64,000 bases of DNA from JALYNX01 sp963724825 (GTDB lineage Bacteria > Actinomycetota > Acidimicrobiia > Spongiisociales > ZC4RG35), in contig CAVRWT010000003.1 in NCBI GenBank assembly GCA_963724825.1, positions 186,001-250,000 on the forward strand, given 5' to 3'. The notes beneath the pieces are model-generated. The model did not search any database, had not been told where the DNA came from, and worked only from the letters and a program-made list of their open reading frames with translations. Positions 17,744-26,905 of this stretch are shown piece after piece. Within the stretch, counting starts at the first letter, position 1. Every line of letters begins with the position of its first letter. The translations under genes were made by a program, and so were the position numbers.

Positions 17744-18088
17744 GCGAGCCCGTCTGTAAGCCGGATTCTGTCTAGGACGACCATCCATCTTGGCGCACCG
17801 TTGCCGTTGCGCTCATGCGGCCTACCCGGGACTTGATCGGCGGGCCACCGACGTCCCTGTTTGGCCTTGCTCCCGGTGGGGTTTGCCGAGCCACCCCGGT
17901 TGCCCGGGATGCTGGTGAGCTCTTACCTCACCGTTTCACCCTTGCCTGTTCCCGCAAGCGGGCCATCGGCGGTCTGCTCTCTGCTGCACTTTCCGTCGGG
18001 TCACCCCGCCTGGGTGTTACCCAGCACCGTGCCCTGTGGAGTCCGGACTTTCCTCGATCTTGCGACCGCGGCCGTCCGACGGGCTCAC
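17744..18088 (-). ncRNA. rnpB: RNase P RNA (bacterial type A)
   Basis: Minus-strand RNA about 345 bases long. The P1 helix is seen as GAGCCCGTC (complement of 18078-18086) pairing with GACGGGCTC (complement of 17746-17754). Near the 5' end is the conserved GAGGAAAGTCCGGACTCC, and near the 3' end AGAATCCGGCTTACAG, the universal core sequences of CR I and CR V. It is the catalytic RNA that trims tRNA 5' leaders. The ends are taken from P1 and may be off by a few bases. Confidence 0.95.
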
Positions 18089-18098
18089 CATCGGGATT

Positions 18099-18473
18099 CT
18101 ACGGGGCCGGCCGCTTGCGTCTACCGGCGAGCCATCCCGCTCCACCCGCCACCACCACGGCGACGAGGGCCAACCCGAGCACCGAGCCGGTCCCCGCTGT
18201 GCTCCCCCCGAGACTGGCAACCACGATGTACACCCCTGCAAGAAGCAGTCCGGTGACCGCGCCATGGAACCGCTCCGAGTGCGGTGCCAGGTGCCCCGCA
18301 ACCCAGCCCCCAACCGCAAAGCCCAGAATTATCCCAATCAAAAGGCCGGCATCCGGTGTCTCAGCCCCGGCCAGGCTGAGCAGGAAGCTGAATAGAAAGG
18401 CGGCGACCGTCGCCGTCAAGCCCCCAGCGCCGACACCCAAGCCCAGTGCGACGATGTTCAGGGCTGCAAGCAT
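18099..18473 (-). CDS. Small membrane protein, TIGR04086/YrzE-like
   Basis: 124 residues, four hydrophobic segments, Gly/Ala-rich, with the mid-protein pattern 'LLIGIILGFAVGGWVAGHLA' then HSERFHGAVTG that recurs in the TIGR04086 family of four-helix membrane proteins. It ends with a basic tail (RRKRPAP). Function unknown. It sits immediately upstream of rnpB in the same direction and could share its transcript. Confidence 0.65.
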   Translation of the reverse strand: MLAALNIVALGLGVGAGGLTATVAAFLFSFLLSLAGAETPDAGLLIGIILGFAVGGWVAGHLAPHSERFHGAVTGLLLAGVYIVVASLGGSTAGTGSVLGLALVAVVVAGGAGWLAGRRKRPAP

Positions 18474-18494
18474 GTTGAGGCGATGTTGGCAGGC

Positions 18495-19937
18495 TCAGGT
18501 GATCGAGAGTCGAGCCTTCCACGATCTCTGAGCCGACCGCACCTCGACAAAGGCCTGCGTGAGACGCACGCGTTCGATCTTGCCCAACTCGCCTACACGC
18601 ACCTGTTCGTCAATCGTCTCGCCGGCCTTCCAACGCCGCAATTGATGGAGGAGGCGCACTTCCGTCAGCACCTCGAACGCCTCTTCGAGCGCGGAGGCCT
18701 CCTCGGGATCAACCACAGAGGCGACCGCTGCCGCCTGCAGTCGCCCCCGCGTGGAAGTGGAGGTGCTGCCCGCCTCGATCCCGAATAGGCGTCCAAACTC
18801 GGTGAGGGCACGCAGACCCCCAGCCTTGACGTCCACTCGACCACCCTTGGCAACGAGACGGGACCCGAAGCGTCGCAGGGGCGTGTCGTGTTTCACGGTC
18901 AACAAGGCGAGTCGGTGGACGAACGGGATTTGATGACGTGCGAGCTCCAAGGCATCTCCCAACACCGCGTCGCCGGGGAAGGACCCTGCGATCTGTCGGA
19001 AGTCGAACACGATCTCGGTCATGAAGGCACGCTCCAGGCCGGGCTCCATGATCCACCTGCGAGTCCGCTCTATCCAGATCTCCGCAGGCAACCGCCATCC
19101 AGGCTCGGATGCCATGACCCCCGATTCGCAGCGGGGAATCCCACAGGCTTCCAGCCCAGCGACGACTCGTGATGCCAGATCGGCGAAATAGGGGTCCTGT
19201 TCGACATCTTCGAAGACGAGGGCGTGGTCCTGGTCGGTTGCGATCGCCTGCTCGCGTCGGCCTTGGCTGCCCAGAGCCATCCAGGCCCAGCCACACGGCG
19301 CCGATCCGATGTCGTCTTGGGCGTGTTCGAGGAGTCGTCTCGTGAGACTGTCCGTCACGAGGCTTCTGACCTCAGAGGCACGAATCGGGCTCAGGCCGGC
19401 GCTGACTATCGCGGCCAGCGCCGCCGGCACGTCTCTGGCGACCTCCGCCAGAGCCGATGGAGTGGTCGCCTCCGCTATCTCGCTCATCATTCGAAAGGGC
19501 TGGAGTGCCTCAGCACCAAGTATGTCGAAGTGGGAGATCAGCCCTACCAGGCGATGGCCATCCATCACGGGGAGGTGGTGATGATTGGTGTGAAGCATGT
19601 CCATGACCACGTCCTCGACCAAGCGATCCGGGGTGACGACGTGCGCATTCCGGCTCATCACCTGCGAGATCGGGCCTTCACCCGAAAGCCCTGCCGCAAC
19701 GACTCTGTGCCGAAAGTCTTCATCGGTGACGATTCCGATCTCATCCCCGTCGCGCACCAGGATCGCCGTCGATCCGGCGACACCCATCAGACGGGCGGCG
19801 TCGGCAATCGTGGTGTCGGGCAGGCATTCAGGCACCGTCCGAGCCAGGTCGGCGGCATTCTGCAATCTGGGAGCCGCGATCACGTCTGTGTCAAGACTAA
19901 GTCCAGCTTCGGCGCGACATACGATGCGGCCAGCCAA
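18495..19937 (-). CDS. CBS-pair and DUF294 nucleotidyltransferase-like signalling protein
   Basis: 480 residues. Tandem CBS domains at about 40-145 ('AILVRDGDEIGIVTDEDFRH', 'HLPVMDGHRLVGLISHFDIL'), then a DUF294 nucleotidyltransferase domain with 'ALGSQGRREQAIATDQDHAL' at 221-240 (the GSxGRxE...D.D core) and a helical DUF294_C region. Relatives have an N-terminal cyclic-nucleotide domain that is missing here. Likely a cytoplasmic nucleotide-sensing regulator; targets unknown. The chosen start is only two bases from the divergent otsB start, so one of the two may begin further in. Confidence 0.82.
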   Translation of the reverse strand: MAGRIVCRAEAGLSLDTDVIAAPRLQNAADLARTVPECLPDTTIADAARLMGVAGSTAILVRDGDEIGIVTDEDFRHRVVAAGLSGEGPISQVMSRNAHVVTPDRLVEDVVMDMLHTNHHHLPVMDGHRLVGLISHFDILGAEALQPFRMMSEIAEATTPSALAEVARDVPAALAAIVSAGLSPIRASEVRSLVTDSLTRRLLEHAQDDIGSAPCGWAWMALGSQGRREQAIATDQDHALVFEDVEQDPYFADLASRVVAGLEACGIPRCESGVMASEPGWRLPAEIWIERTRRWIMEPGLERAFMTEIVFDFRQIAGSFPGDAVLGDALELARHQIPFVHRLALLTVKHDTPLRRFGSRLVAKGGRVDVKAGGLRALTEFGRLFGIEAGSTSTSTRGRLQAAAVASVVDPEEASALEEAFEVLTEVRLLHQLRRWKAGETIDEQVRVGELGKIERVRLTQAFVEVRSAQRSWKARLSIT

Positions 19938-19939
19938 TC

Positions 19940-20650
19940 ATGATCGAGTTTCTCGCCTCTGTGCCATCACTTCTGGTGGCATCCGACTTCGACGGCACCC
20001 TCAGTGAGCTGATCGATGACATTCTGGCTGCCACGCCCCTCCCCCGATCGCGGGACGCCCTGAGCCGATTGGCGGGGACACCGGGAACCCATGTCGCCAT
20101 CGTCTCGGGGAGGCGCCGCTCAGACCTCGTCGAGCGCTTTCCTGACAGGCGACTGATCCTGATCGGCGAGCATGGCGCCGACGCCGGTGGGGGTGTCCAG
20201 ACCGAGGCTCCGGTACTCGACGCGGTGCGGGGCCGGATCAGCGAGCTCGGAGCCCAGGTCCCCGGCTCGGTTGTCGAGCAGAAGAACCACTCAGTCGTGT
20301 TCCACTACCGAACAGCACACGATTACGTGTCGGCGGTGGATGAGATACGTCGGATGGCTGCGGATTCGGTGGGTATCACGCTGCTGGACGGAAAGAATGT
20401 CCTCGAGTTGACCGACTCCACCACCAACAAGGGAAAGGCGATATCGGCCCTGCGCCTGTCCCTGGCCGCCGGCCACGTCCTCTTCATCGGGGACGACGTC
20501 ACCGATGAGACGGTGTTCGCCACACTCCGCCCGCCGGACGTGACGGTCCATGTCGGCAGCGGGCCGACTGCGGCCCAATTCAGCGTTCCCGACGTGGAGG
20601 CGGTGGCCGACCTCTTGGAAGCCTTGGCCACGGCACGGGAGGGCATCTGA
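19940..20650 (+). CDS. otsB: Trehalose-6-phosphate phosphatase
   Basis: 236 residues of the HAD fold. Motif I DFDGTLSEL (Asp nucleophile at residue 16), 'VAIVSGRRRSDL', the trehalose-phosphatase-type 'LIGEHGADAGGG' and motif IV FIGDDVTDETVF are all present. It removes phosphate from trehalose 6-phosphate, the last step of OtsAB synthesis of the osmoprotectant trehalose; no otsA is in the window. One base separates it from the SRAP gene start. Confidence 0.9.
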   Translation: MIEFLASVPSLLVASDFDGTLSELIDDILAATPLPRSRDALSRLAGTPGTHVAIVSGRRRSDLVERFPDRRLILIGEHGADAGGGVQTEAPVLDAVRGRISELGAQVPGSVVEQKNHSVVFHYRTAHDYVSAVDEIRRMAADSVGITLLDGKNVLELTDSTTNKGKAISALRLSLAAGHVLFIGDDVTDETVFATLRPPDVTVHVGSGPTAAQFSVPDVEAVADLLEALATAREGI

Positions 20651-21328
20651 ATGTGCGGGCGATTCTCGATCACGGGTGACCTCGACTTCTACGCCGAGTA
20701 CTTCGGGGTAGATGACGTCGCGACGGAGCCACTGGCCCCGAATTGGAACGTCGCCCCCACCGACCCGGTCTACGTCATCGCCGAGCGCGATGGCAGGCGA
20801 TTTCTCGACACCATGCGCTGGGGTCTCGTCCCCTATTACGCCGAAGACGACAAGAAGATCCACATCAACGCCCGGCTGGAGACGGTGGACACCTCAGCTG
20901 CCTTTCGCGAGTCGTTTGCCCGTCGTCGCTGCCTGATCCCCGCCGACGGGTTCTACGAGTGGGAGCCCGCCGAGCAGGGCCGGGCCCCACATTGGGTCTA
21001 CCGGGCCGACGGGTTCCCGATGACCTTTGCCGGGATCTGGTCGACGAGGAAGGTCGGGGAGCAATGGGATCGATCCTGTTCGATCATCACCACCTCGGCC
21101 GAGGGCGTGATCCGGGGCATCCACGACCGGATGCCGGTGGCCCTGGTCCCCGATTCCTGGGATGTCTGGCTGGACCGCGAGATGCGGGACACCCAAGCCG
21201 CCCGGAGCCTGGTCCACGTGATCGATGCCGACCTGATCATGGAGCATCCGGTGTCCAAGAAAGTCAACTCGGTCCGCAATAACGGCCCGGATCTCCGGGA
21301 ACGGGTGGAGCCGGAAACACTGTTTTGA
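20651..21328 (+). CDS. SRAP (YedK/HMCES-like) abasic-site response protein
   Basis: 225 residues starting MCGRFSI, with the Cys2 that is freed as N-terminus by Met removal and forms a thiazolidine crosslink with abasic sites in single-stranded DNA. Also seen: 'NWNVAPTDPVYVI' (conserved Asn), 'ADGFYEWEPA' (catalytic Glu) and 'IHDRMPVALV' (His). All active-site residues of the family are intact. Starts one base after otsB. Confidence 0.93.
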   Translation: MCGRFSITGDLDFYAEYFGVDDVATEPLAPNWNVAPTDPVYVIAERDGRRFLDTMRWGLVPYYAEDDKKIHINARLETVDTSAAFRESFARRRCLIPADGFYEWEPAEQGRAPHWVYRADGFPMTFAGIWSTRKVGEQWDRSCSIITTSAEGVIRGIHDRMPVALVPDSWDVWLDREMRDTQAARSLVHVIDADLIMEHPVSKKVNSVRNNGPDLRERVEPETLF

Positions 21329-21369
21329 TTCCGGACCAGGTTTACCCTGCCGATCGGTCCGGTACTCCC

Positions 21370-23049
21370 ATGAAAACCATCTGCCTCTGCTTGGCCGCGC
21401 TGACGATCGTCTCGTGCAGTGCCATCGTTGGCGAGACACCGACCGAGACCAGTGTCGGCACCACTCAGACATCCGAGCCGACGACCAGCACGCCCGCCGA
21501 CCGAGCTTGTGTTCGAGTGACCGGCGGCTCGGCCCCAATCGCCACCGGGTCGATCGCCGGAGACGCTCTCTCGATGTCAGGGGAGATCTTTGTCTGCGCC
21601 GATGACGTGGTCGTCGTCGGCGAGGACAGCGTCAACGAGGTGGCCGCGGCTGCACAGCTCGCCGCTGCTCTCGGAGGGCCGCTGCTGCACCCGCATCCCC
21701 AGCTCGCCGCCGAATTGGGCCGGCTCAAGCCAACCCGTATCCACTTGGTCGGCGACCTCGATGTGGTGACTCCCCCCGATGCCACGGTCCTACAGCACAG
21801 CATCAGCAGCGCAGTCGACGAGACCAAACTCGCCCTAGGGGTCGCCGACGAGCTCCGGCTTCCCTCCACTCCCGACGCCTCGACCATCGTCGAGACCATT
21901 GGGGCCATCAACGCCCAGGATCGGGTGGTGCTCCCTCAGACCTCCCCGTCATCCACCTCGATTCCCCCCGAGGGCGCCTTCGAACCGACTCAGATCCTCG
22001 AGGGCCTGGCCCGGCCCACCGATGCCTCGACGATCTGGCTCATGGATGCGGCCAACCCTGTCGCCCTGCTCTCGGCCGCGGGCACCGGCAGAGCCGTCGG
22101 AGCCGGTGTGGTCGCCTACGACCCGGCTGACATCCTGGGCCACCCCGAGGTGGGCGCCGCCCTCGCCGGCAGGGCGCCAGAGGCGATCCGCTACATGGGC
22201 ACCGCACCTGAGGCCGACCCCTGGGAGCTCGCCGTTCTCGTGAAAGGCCAGCAGGTCCCGGGAGGCGGCTTCTTGGTCTATCCCGAGGGCCAGCCCAGGC
22301 GTTATGTCGCCTTCTACGGGCACCCCGAGACCACCGGACTGGGTGTACTCGGCCAGCAGGGACCGGAGGAGACCCTGGCCCGGATGCAGCCCTTCCTCGA
22401 GGAGTACGCGGCCGACGGCTATCAGATCATCCCGACCTTCGAGATGATCGCCAGTGTTGCCAGCGCCAAAGCCACCGACGACGGCGACTACAGCTTCGAA
22501 TGGCCGATTTCCACCTTCGATGCGTGGATCGAAGTGGCCCGGGAAAACGATATGTACGTCGTGCTCGACCTCCAGCCAGGGCGGGAGGACTTCCTCACCC
22601 AGGCCAAGCAGTACGAAGAGCTCCTGAAGTTGCCGTTCGTCGGCCTCGCCCTTGACCCCGAATGGCGGATCAAGGACGACCAGGTCCATCTGGTTCAGAC
22701 CGGTCAGGTCACCGCCGCCGAGGTGAACACGGTGGTCGACTGGCTCGGCGACCTGGTGCGGGACAACTCGCTTCCCCAGAAGATGCTCCTGATCCAGCAG
22801 TTCCAGAGCCGGATGATCGTGGATCGGGAGACGCTCAAGGCACGACCCGAGCTTCAACTGGTGATCCAGATGGATGGTCAGGGGCCGATCGCCACCAAAG
22901 ACGACACCTACGGGTTCCTCACCGAAGGCACCGAGAACGCCCCCTGGCGCTGGGGCTGGAAGAACTTCTTCACGATGGACCCCGAAACCCCCACACCCGC
23001 CTACACCATCGCCAAGGTGCCCACCCCGGTCTTCGTGTCTTACCAATGA
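21370..23049 (+). CDS. Secreted lipoprotein with cell-wall-binding-2-like N-terminal region
   Basis: 559 residues from ATG 21370, chosen because it begins MKTICLCLAALTIVSC, a clear lipobox. A Ser/Thr-rich spacer is followed by a region like CW_binding_2 repeats ('EVAAAAQLAAALGGPLL', 'LGRLKPTRIHLVGDLDVV'). The C-terminal 270 residues ('LVYPEGQPRRYVAFYGHPET' to 'DMYVVLDLQPGREDFLTQ', 'LALDPEWRI') look like a TIM-barrel glycosidase-like domain, but I recognise no catalytic motif. Probably an envelope protein. The preceding frame start at 21325 overlaps the SRAP stop and lacks a signal. Confidence 0.65.
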   Translation: MKTICLCLAALTIVSCSAIVGETPTETSVGTTQTSEPTTSTPADRACVRVTGGSAPIATGSIAGDALSMSGEIFVCADDVVVVGEDSVNEVAAAAQLAAALGGPLLHPHPQLAAELGRLKPTRIHLVGDLDVVTPPDATVLQHSISSAVDETKLALGVADELRLPSTPDASTIVETIGAINAQDRVVLPQTSPSSTSIPPEGAFEPTQILEGLARPTDASTIWLMDAANPVALLSAAGTGRAVGAGVVAYDPADILGHPEVGAALAGRAPEAIRYMGTAPEADPWELAVLVKGQQVPGGGFLVYPEGQPRRYVAFYGHPETTGLGVLGQQGPEETLARMQPFLEEYAADGYQIIPTFEMIASVASAKATDDGDYSFEWPISTFDAWIEVARENDMYVVLDLQPGREDFLTQAKQYEELLKLPFVGLALDPEWRIKDDQVHLVQTGQVTAAEVNTVVDWLGDLVRDNSLPQKMLLIQQFQSRMIVDRETLKARPELQLVIQMDGQGPIATKDDTYGFLTEGTENAPWRWGWKNFFTMDPETPTPAYTIAKVPTPVFVSYQ

Positions 23050-23088
23050 TCCTTTAGCGTTGGGCCACCAAACGCCAGGAAAGCCTCG

Positions 23089-24074
23089 ATGACCAAGTTC
23101 GCCTATTTCTGCGGCCACGAGCAGTGGCAGCCCGAGGTCCTGGTCGAGCACGCCCGCCTCGCCGAGGACGCCGGATTCGACATGGTCGTCGTGTCCGAGC
23201 ATTTCCATCCCTGGGTGGACGACTTCTCGGCTTCCGGCTTCGCCTTCTCGACGATCGGGGCGATGGCCGCCGCCACCCAGCACATCGAATTCGCCACCGG
23301 GGTGACCACTCCCCTGTTCCGCTACCACCCGGGAGTCGTGGCCCAGGCCGCGGCCACTCTCGATCGCCTGTCCGGAGGCCGGTTCACTCTCGGGGTGGGC
23401 ACCGGTGAGAACATCAACGAGGGCCCTCTTGGCTACGACTTCCCCGACTATGCCGAGCGCAACGCGCGAATGACCGAGTCGCTCGAGATCATGCGTCGAC
23501 TCCTCGACGGGGAGAAGCTGCACATTCAACGGCCAGTACTACCGGACCGACCGGGCCAAGCTCTACTCGCCACCGCTGGGGCCGGTTCCGATCCTGATGG
23601 CAGCAGGCGGTCCCAAGTCGGCGACTCTCGCTGGAGAGCATGGCGCAGGGCGTGATCGCCTCGGTCAAGGACCCGGCAGAAACCATCGAGAAGGTGGTGG
23701 TCCCGGCCCAGGAGGGAGCGGCCGCCGCGGGCCGGCCGGCGCCGATCATCCTGGCCACGAGATGGTCGATCCTCGCCCAGGACGAGGAAGAGGCCTGGCA
23801 GGCCATCTACCCGTGGCGGGGACTGCGGGCTCCCGGAAGGCTGGAGGCGGTTGACCCGGCTGATCTGAGGGCAATGGCCGATGCCATGCCCCGTGACGAG
23901 ATCCTTGGCCGATACACCGTGGTGCGATCCCACGAAGACATCTTCTCGACCTATCGGCCCCTGGTGGAGGATCTCGGCGCCGACATCGTCGCTCTCCAGA
24001 TGGCATCACTCGACCAGCCCGATTTGATCCAGTTGCTGGGGAGCGATGTGCTTCCTCGCCTTCGGGCACTCTGA
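23089..24074 (+). CDS. LLM-class (F420-dependent-type) oxidoreductase, two frameshifts
   Basis: Luciferase-like monooxygenase fold, related to F420-dependent glucose-6-phosphate dehydrogenase-like enzymes: 'MTKFAYFCGHEQWQPEVL', 'DMVVVSEHFHPWVDDF', 'LDRLSGGRFTLGVGTGENIN'. The frame breaks near 23523 (after GEKLH, the next frame reads FNGQYYRTDRAKLYSPPLGP) and again near 23634 (to ESMAQGVIASVKDPAETIEK); removing one base at each site restores about 327 residues. Cofactor F420 is inferred from family. Single gene, plus strand, converging with the lipoprotein gene. Confidence 0.8.
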
Positions 24075-24080
24075 ATCCGG

Positions 24081-24743
24081 TCAGCCAACCCGGGTTATCA
24101 GTTCGACCAATTTGAGGACGTTCTGTCCCGCCTCCGGGCTGAGGGTTTCGTCCGAGGCCGCCAGGAGCAACGAGGGCACCACATCCTGGAGGGCAGCGAG
24201 AATCACCGCGTTGTCGCCGGTCGGAGTGTCCACCAATATCTCAACCGGCGAGATCAGCCGATCGGCAAGACCAGCCCCGAACGACGCGAAGAGGTCGAGC
24301 CGATGCCCATCCACGTCCTGGGTGACCAAATGGCGGGCGTTGCCCGAGTCGGGAGTCACGTTGATCAGGTGGAACTCCACCCCCGAATTGGTGGCGGTTC
24401 CCGCGTCGTCCACGGCGATGTCACCCGACAACACCTCGCCGAAACCTTGGGCGAACCCGCTCCAGAAGTTGGCGGCTATCGCTTCGTCGCCGTTCTCGAG
24501 CGCATCGGCGACCTCAGCCGAGCTCGCCCCCTCCGCCAGGGAAGCGAGGGCGGCATGGCCGGGCATCGCCAGCGAGCTTGCCGCTGCGAAGTCACCATCG
24601 ACGAGAAGATCGTGCAGTTCCTCGACCGCTTCCACTGCCGACGCGGCGCCGGGGCCGCGGGTGATGGTGGTGTCGACACTCTCCGCACCCCGGCAGGAGA
24701 CTGCCGCCACCACCAGAAACGCCAGGGCGGCCCGCCTACGCAT
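24081..24743 (-). CDS. Predicted lipoprotein of unknown function
   Basis: About 220 residues from ATG 24743: MRRRAALAFLVVAAVSC is a lipoprotein signal with lipobox VVAAVSC. The mature part is Ala-rich and helical with no domain that I recognise. It overlaps the end of the YdjM-like gene by eight bases, so the two are probably co-transcribed. A longer TTG-initiated form would read back into that gene and is not preferred. Confidence 0.65.
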   Translation of the reverse strand: MRRRAALAFLVVAAVSCRGAESVDTTITRGPGAASAVEAVEELHDLLVDGDFAAASSLAMPGHAALASLAEGASSAEVADALENGDEAIAANFWSGFAQGFGEVLSGDIAVDDAGTATNSGVEFHLINVTPDSGNARHLVTQDVDGHRLDLFASFGAGLADRLISPVEILVDTPTGDNAVILAALQDVVPSLLLAASDETLSPEAGQNVLKLVELITRVG

Positions 24744-25275
24744 CCTCAGTGACCAGCTCGGGGATGCGCCCGGTGCGGTAGAGGGCTGCCCGCTTGGCGC
24801 GATCGGTGAGGCCCGTGGCAAACCAGAGCCAGATCAGATAACCCAACCCCACGAGGTCGAGGATCCACCGCCATGGGTCGTGCAGAGCCCGCTCCCAGGC
24901 CGATGCCCAATAGGGCATGACGCCGGCGGCAATGTCCCAGCCGAAGAAGGGCCAGAACAGGACCTCGGGCTCGGTCCACATCCCGTCGAGCAGGAGATGG
25001 AACAGCCAGCCGACGCCGAGGGCCATGAAAGCGCGCCGCCTTCTCCCCCGGCGGGTCGCCAGCAGGACGACTGCCATGTAGAGGGTGGGAAGCAGCAGGG
25101 TGTGGAAGTAGAGCTCGCCGGTCGAGAACCGCCTCGGAAAGAAGACGGTCCCCACGAGGAGATCCACCAGGTCGGGGAGGATCGCCCCAAACAGGAGAAA
25201 CCTGACGTCTACTTTCGGGTCCCGAAATATCCATCTGAACAGCCACAGGGTTGCCCCTGCGTGCCAGAAGAGCAT
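24736..25275 (-). CDS. YdjM/DUF457-like membrane-bound metal-dependent hydrolase homologue
   Basis: 179 residues with four or five membrane segments. 'FLLFGAILPDLVDLLVG' carries the Asp pair and 'WLFHLLLDGMWTEPEVLFWP' the HxxxD typical of the DUF457 fold, whose members are called membrane-bound metal-dependent hydrolases; His in 'FHTLLLPTLYMAVVLL' may also bind metal. Activity unproven. Starts three bases after the zinc-ribbon gene stop. Confidence 0.7.
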   Translation of the reverse strand: MLFWHAGATLWLFRWIFRDPKVDVRFLLFGAILPDLVDLLVGTVFFPRRFSTGELYFHTLLLPTLYMAVVLLATRRGRRRRAFMALGVGWLFHLLLDGMWTEPEVLFWPFFGWDIAAGVMPYWASAWERALHDPWRWILDLVGLGYLIWLWFATGLTDRAKRAALYRTGRIPELVTEDA

Positions 25276-25278
25276 TGC

Positions 25279-25986
25279 TCAGGGAACCAGGATCCGACGG
25301 CAGTGGACGCACCGCGGGATCTCGGCGTCGAGGGCTTCGGCGGCTTCGGCGGCGGACAGCGCCATGTGACAACCGCCGCAGACGCCATGTTCGAACCGCC
25401 CGATGGCGACGCCCTCCTTTGACAGGCGCAGCTTCTCGTACATCTCGAGGAGGTCGGGAGGAATGGGGACGATCGCTTCCTTCTTCCGCTCCTCTTTGCG
25501 AGCCAGTTCGGCGTCGATCTGCTTCCACTCCGCCTTGATCACCTTTTCGAGCGATTCCTTCTCGGAGGTCAGCAACCCGATCTCATCGGTGAGTTTCTGG
25601 GCCGTATCCCGGGCCGGATCGAGGTCGTCGAGCAGGGCTAGAACCCGCTCCTCCATCGCCGAACGTTGCCCTTTGAGGCTTTGCACTTCGAGACGCATGT
25701 ATTCGGTTTCTCGGGCGCTCATCCCACCGGCGTAGAGCCTGGTCTCATGTTCGGTGAGCTTGCTCTCCAACATCTCCAACTCGCCCTCGCTCTTGTCGAA
25801 GTCGAGCTCCATCGTCTTCAGAATGTCCGACGCCTCGACCAGCTCCTTCTCGAGGGCGGCCTGCTTCTCGTGGGCCTGGCGATAGGCGTCGAGCTCGGGC
25901 AGTGACTTGCGCCTGTCGAGGAGGCGATCGATCTGGAGATCTAGGTCTTGGACATCGAGCAGGTCGGCAAGGCTCGTGATCTCCAT
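25279..25986 (-). CDS. Coiled-coil protein with C4 zinc ribbon (DUF164 type)
   Basis: 235 residues from ATG 25986. Residues 10-175 are almost all charged heptad coiled coil. The C-terminus has CGGCHMALS and, 22 residues on, CVHCRR: two CxxC knuckles of a zinc ribbon. This is the C4-type zinc-ribbon/DUF164 family, commonly beside Nif3-like genes in actinobacteria, as here. Proposed nucleic-acid or ribosome contact; not established. Confidence 0.85.
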   Translation of the reverse strand: MEITSLADLLDVQDLDLQIDRLLDRRKSLPELDAYRQAHEKQAALEKELVEASDILKTMELDFDKSEGELEMLESKLTEHETRLYAGGMSARETEYMRLEVQSLKGQRSAMEERVLALLDDLDPARDTAQKLTDEIGLLTSEKESLEKVIKAEWKQIDAELARKEERKKEAIVPIPPDLLEMYEKLRLSKEGVAIGRFEHGVCGGCHMALSAAEAAEALDAEIPRCVHCRRILVP

Positions 25987-26009
25987 GAAGGCCGGAGGGT
26001 AGCGGTGGC

Positions 26010-26787
26010 TCAAACCCAAGTCTGCGGGTCGAGTTGGGTCAGATCGACCACTTCGACGCCGACTCGGGACCGGATCATCTCGAGCAGTGATGCCATGCCC
26101 GGGCGCTCGGTGGCGATGTGCCCCGGGGTCGATGACCGACAGACCCGCATCCAGTGCCGCCACCGCCTTGTGATGGCCCACATCTCCGGTGACGAGGACG
26201 TCGGCGAGAACTGCAGCCTGATCGACGAAATCCGAGCCGGATCCGGGAACGACGGCCACCCGGCCCACCAGTTCGTCGAGGTTCCCCGAGACCCGGGGTG
26301 AGGTCGTCGCCAGGACTTTGGCCACCAATCCCGCCAGATCGCGAAGACTCCCCTGGTAACTCCCGACCCGCCCGATGTCGGGCAGTCCTTGCTCTTCGTC
26401 GGCCCCAAACGGCACCGGTGTCAACAAGCCGAGGGCCGCGGCGAGGGAATCGGCGGCCCCACCTGGCGCGGCGTCGAAGTCGGTGTGAGCCACGACCACA
26501 TTGACCCGGGCCTGTATCAGGCGAACGGCACGCGCCACCGGCGAGCGACCCGCGGTCAGGCGATTGGTGGGCGCGAACAAGAGGGGGTGGTAGCTGATCA
26601 GGAGGTCGATCGGGGCGGCCTCGATTGCCGAGACGACGGCCTCGGTCACTTCGTGACAGACGCCGATCTGGGCCACCGTGGCATCGGGGTCTCCGATCTG
26701 AAGCCCCACCGGGTCCCAGGCCGCAGCCGTCTCGGGGCGAATGACTTCGGCGAGCGAGGCCAGAACGTCGGCAACGGTGGTCACCAT
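26010..26787 (-). CDS. Nif3/YbgI-like dinuclear metal-centre protein (GTP cyclohydrolase I type 2 family), one frameshift
   Basis: From ATG 26787 (MVTTVADVLASLAEVI). Conserved parts: 'AWDPVGLQIGDP', 'DLLISYHPLLFAPTNRL' (metal His), 'VVVAHTDFDAAPGG' (HxxxD) and 'VLVTGDVGHHKAVAALDAGL'. The frame breaks at about 26124 after VIDPG and continues as HIATERPGMASLLEMI to the stop at 26010, again restoring with one G removed; the restored end supplies the last metal ligands (H..E). Forms hexameric rings with two metal ions; true substrate unknown. Confidence 0.85.
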
Positions 26788-26823
26788 GAGGATGGTAGGA
26801 GTGTCCGGCCCCCGTCGACCGTT

Positions 26824-26867
26824 GTCCCCCCTTTCCAAGGGGGGACCGCCCGAGCTCCGCTCGGGCG
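26824..26867. repeat. Two adjacent perfect hairpins between divergent genes
   Basis: GTCCCCCC...GGGGGGAC (26824-26831 and 26839-26846, loop TTTCCAA) is followed directly by CGCCCGAGC...GCTCGGGCG (26847-26855 and 26859-26867, loop TCC), then GATGGGGGGT. It fills the gap between the Nif3 and dehydratase genes. The double-hairpin plan resembles extragenic palindromic elements; a related arrangement occurs at 58668-58757. Confidence 0.55.
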
Positions 26868-26905
26868 ATGGGGGGTTAGCCACCGTCCCTATCCTCCTCA
26901 TCCAA

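Noticed and set aside
21949..23529. Minus-strand open frame of 526 codons
   Set aside because: Antisense to the lipoprotein and LLM genes, spanning both; no domain pattern in the translation.
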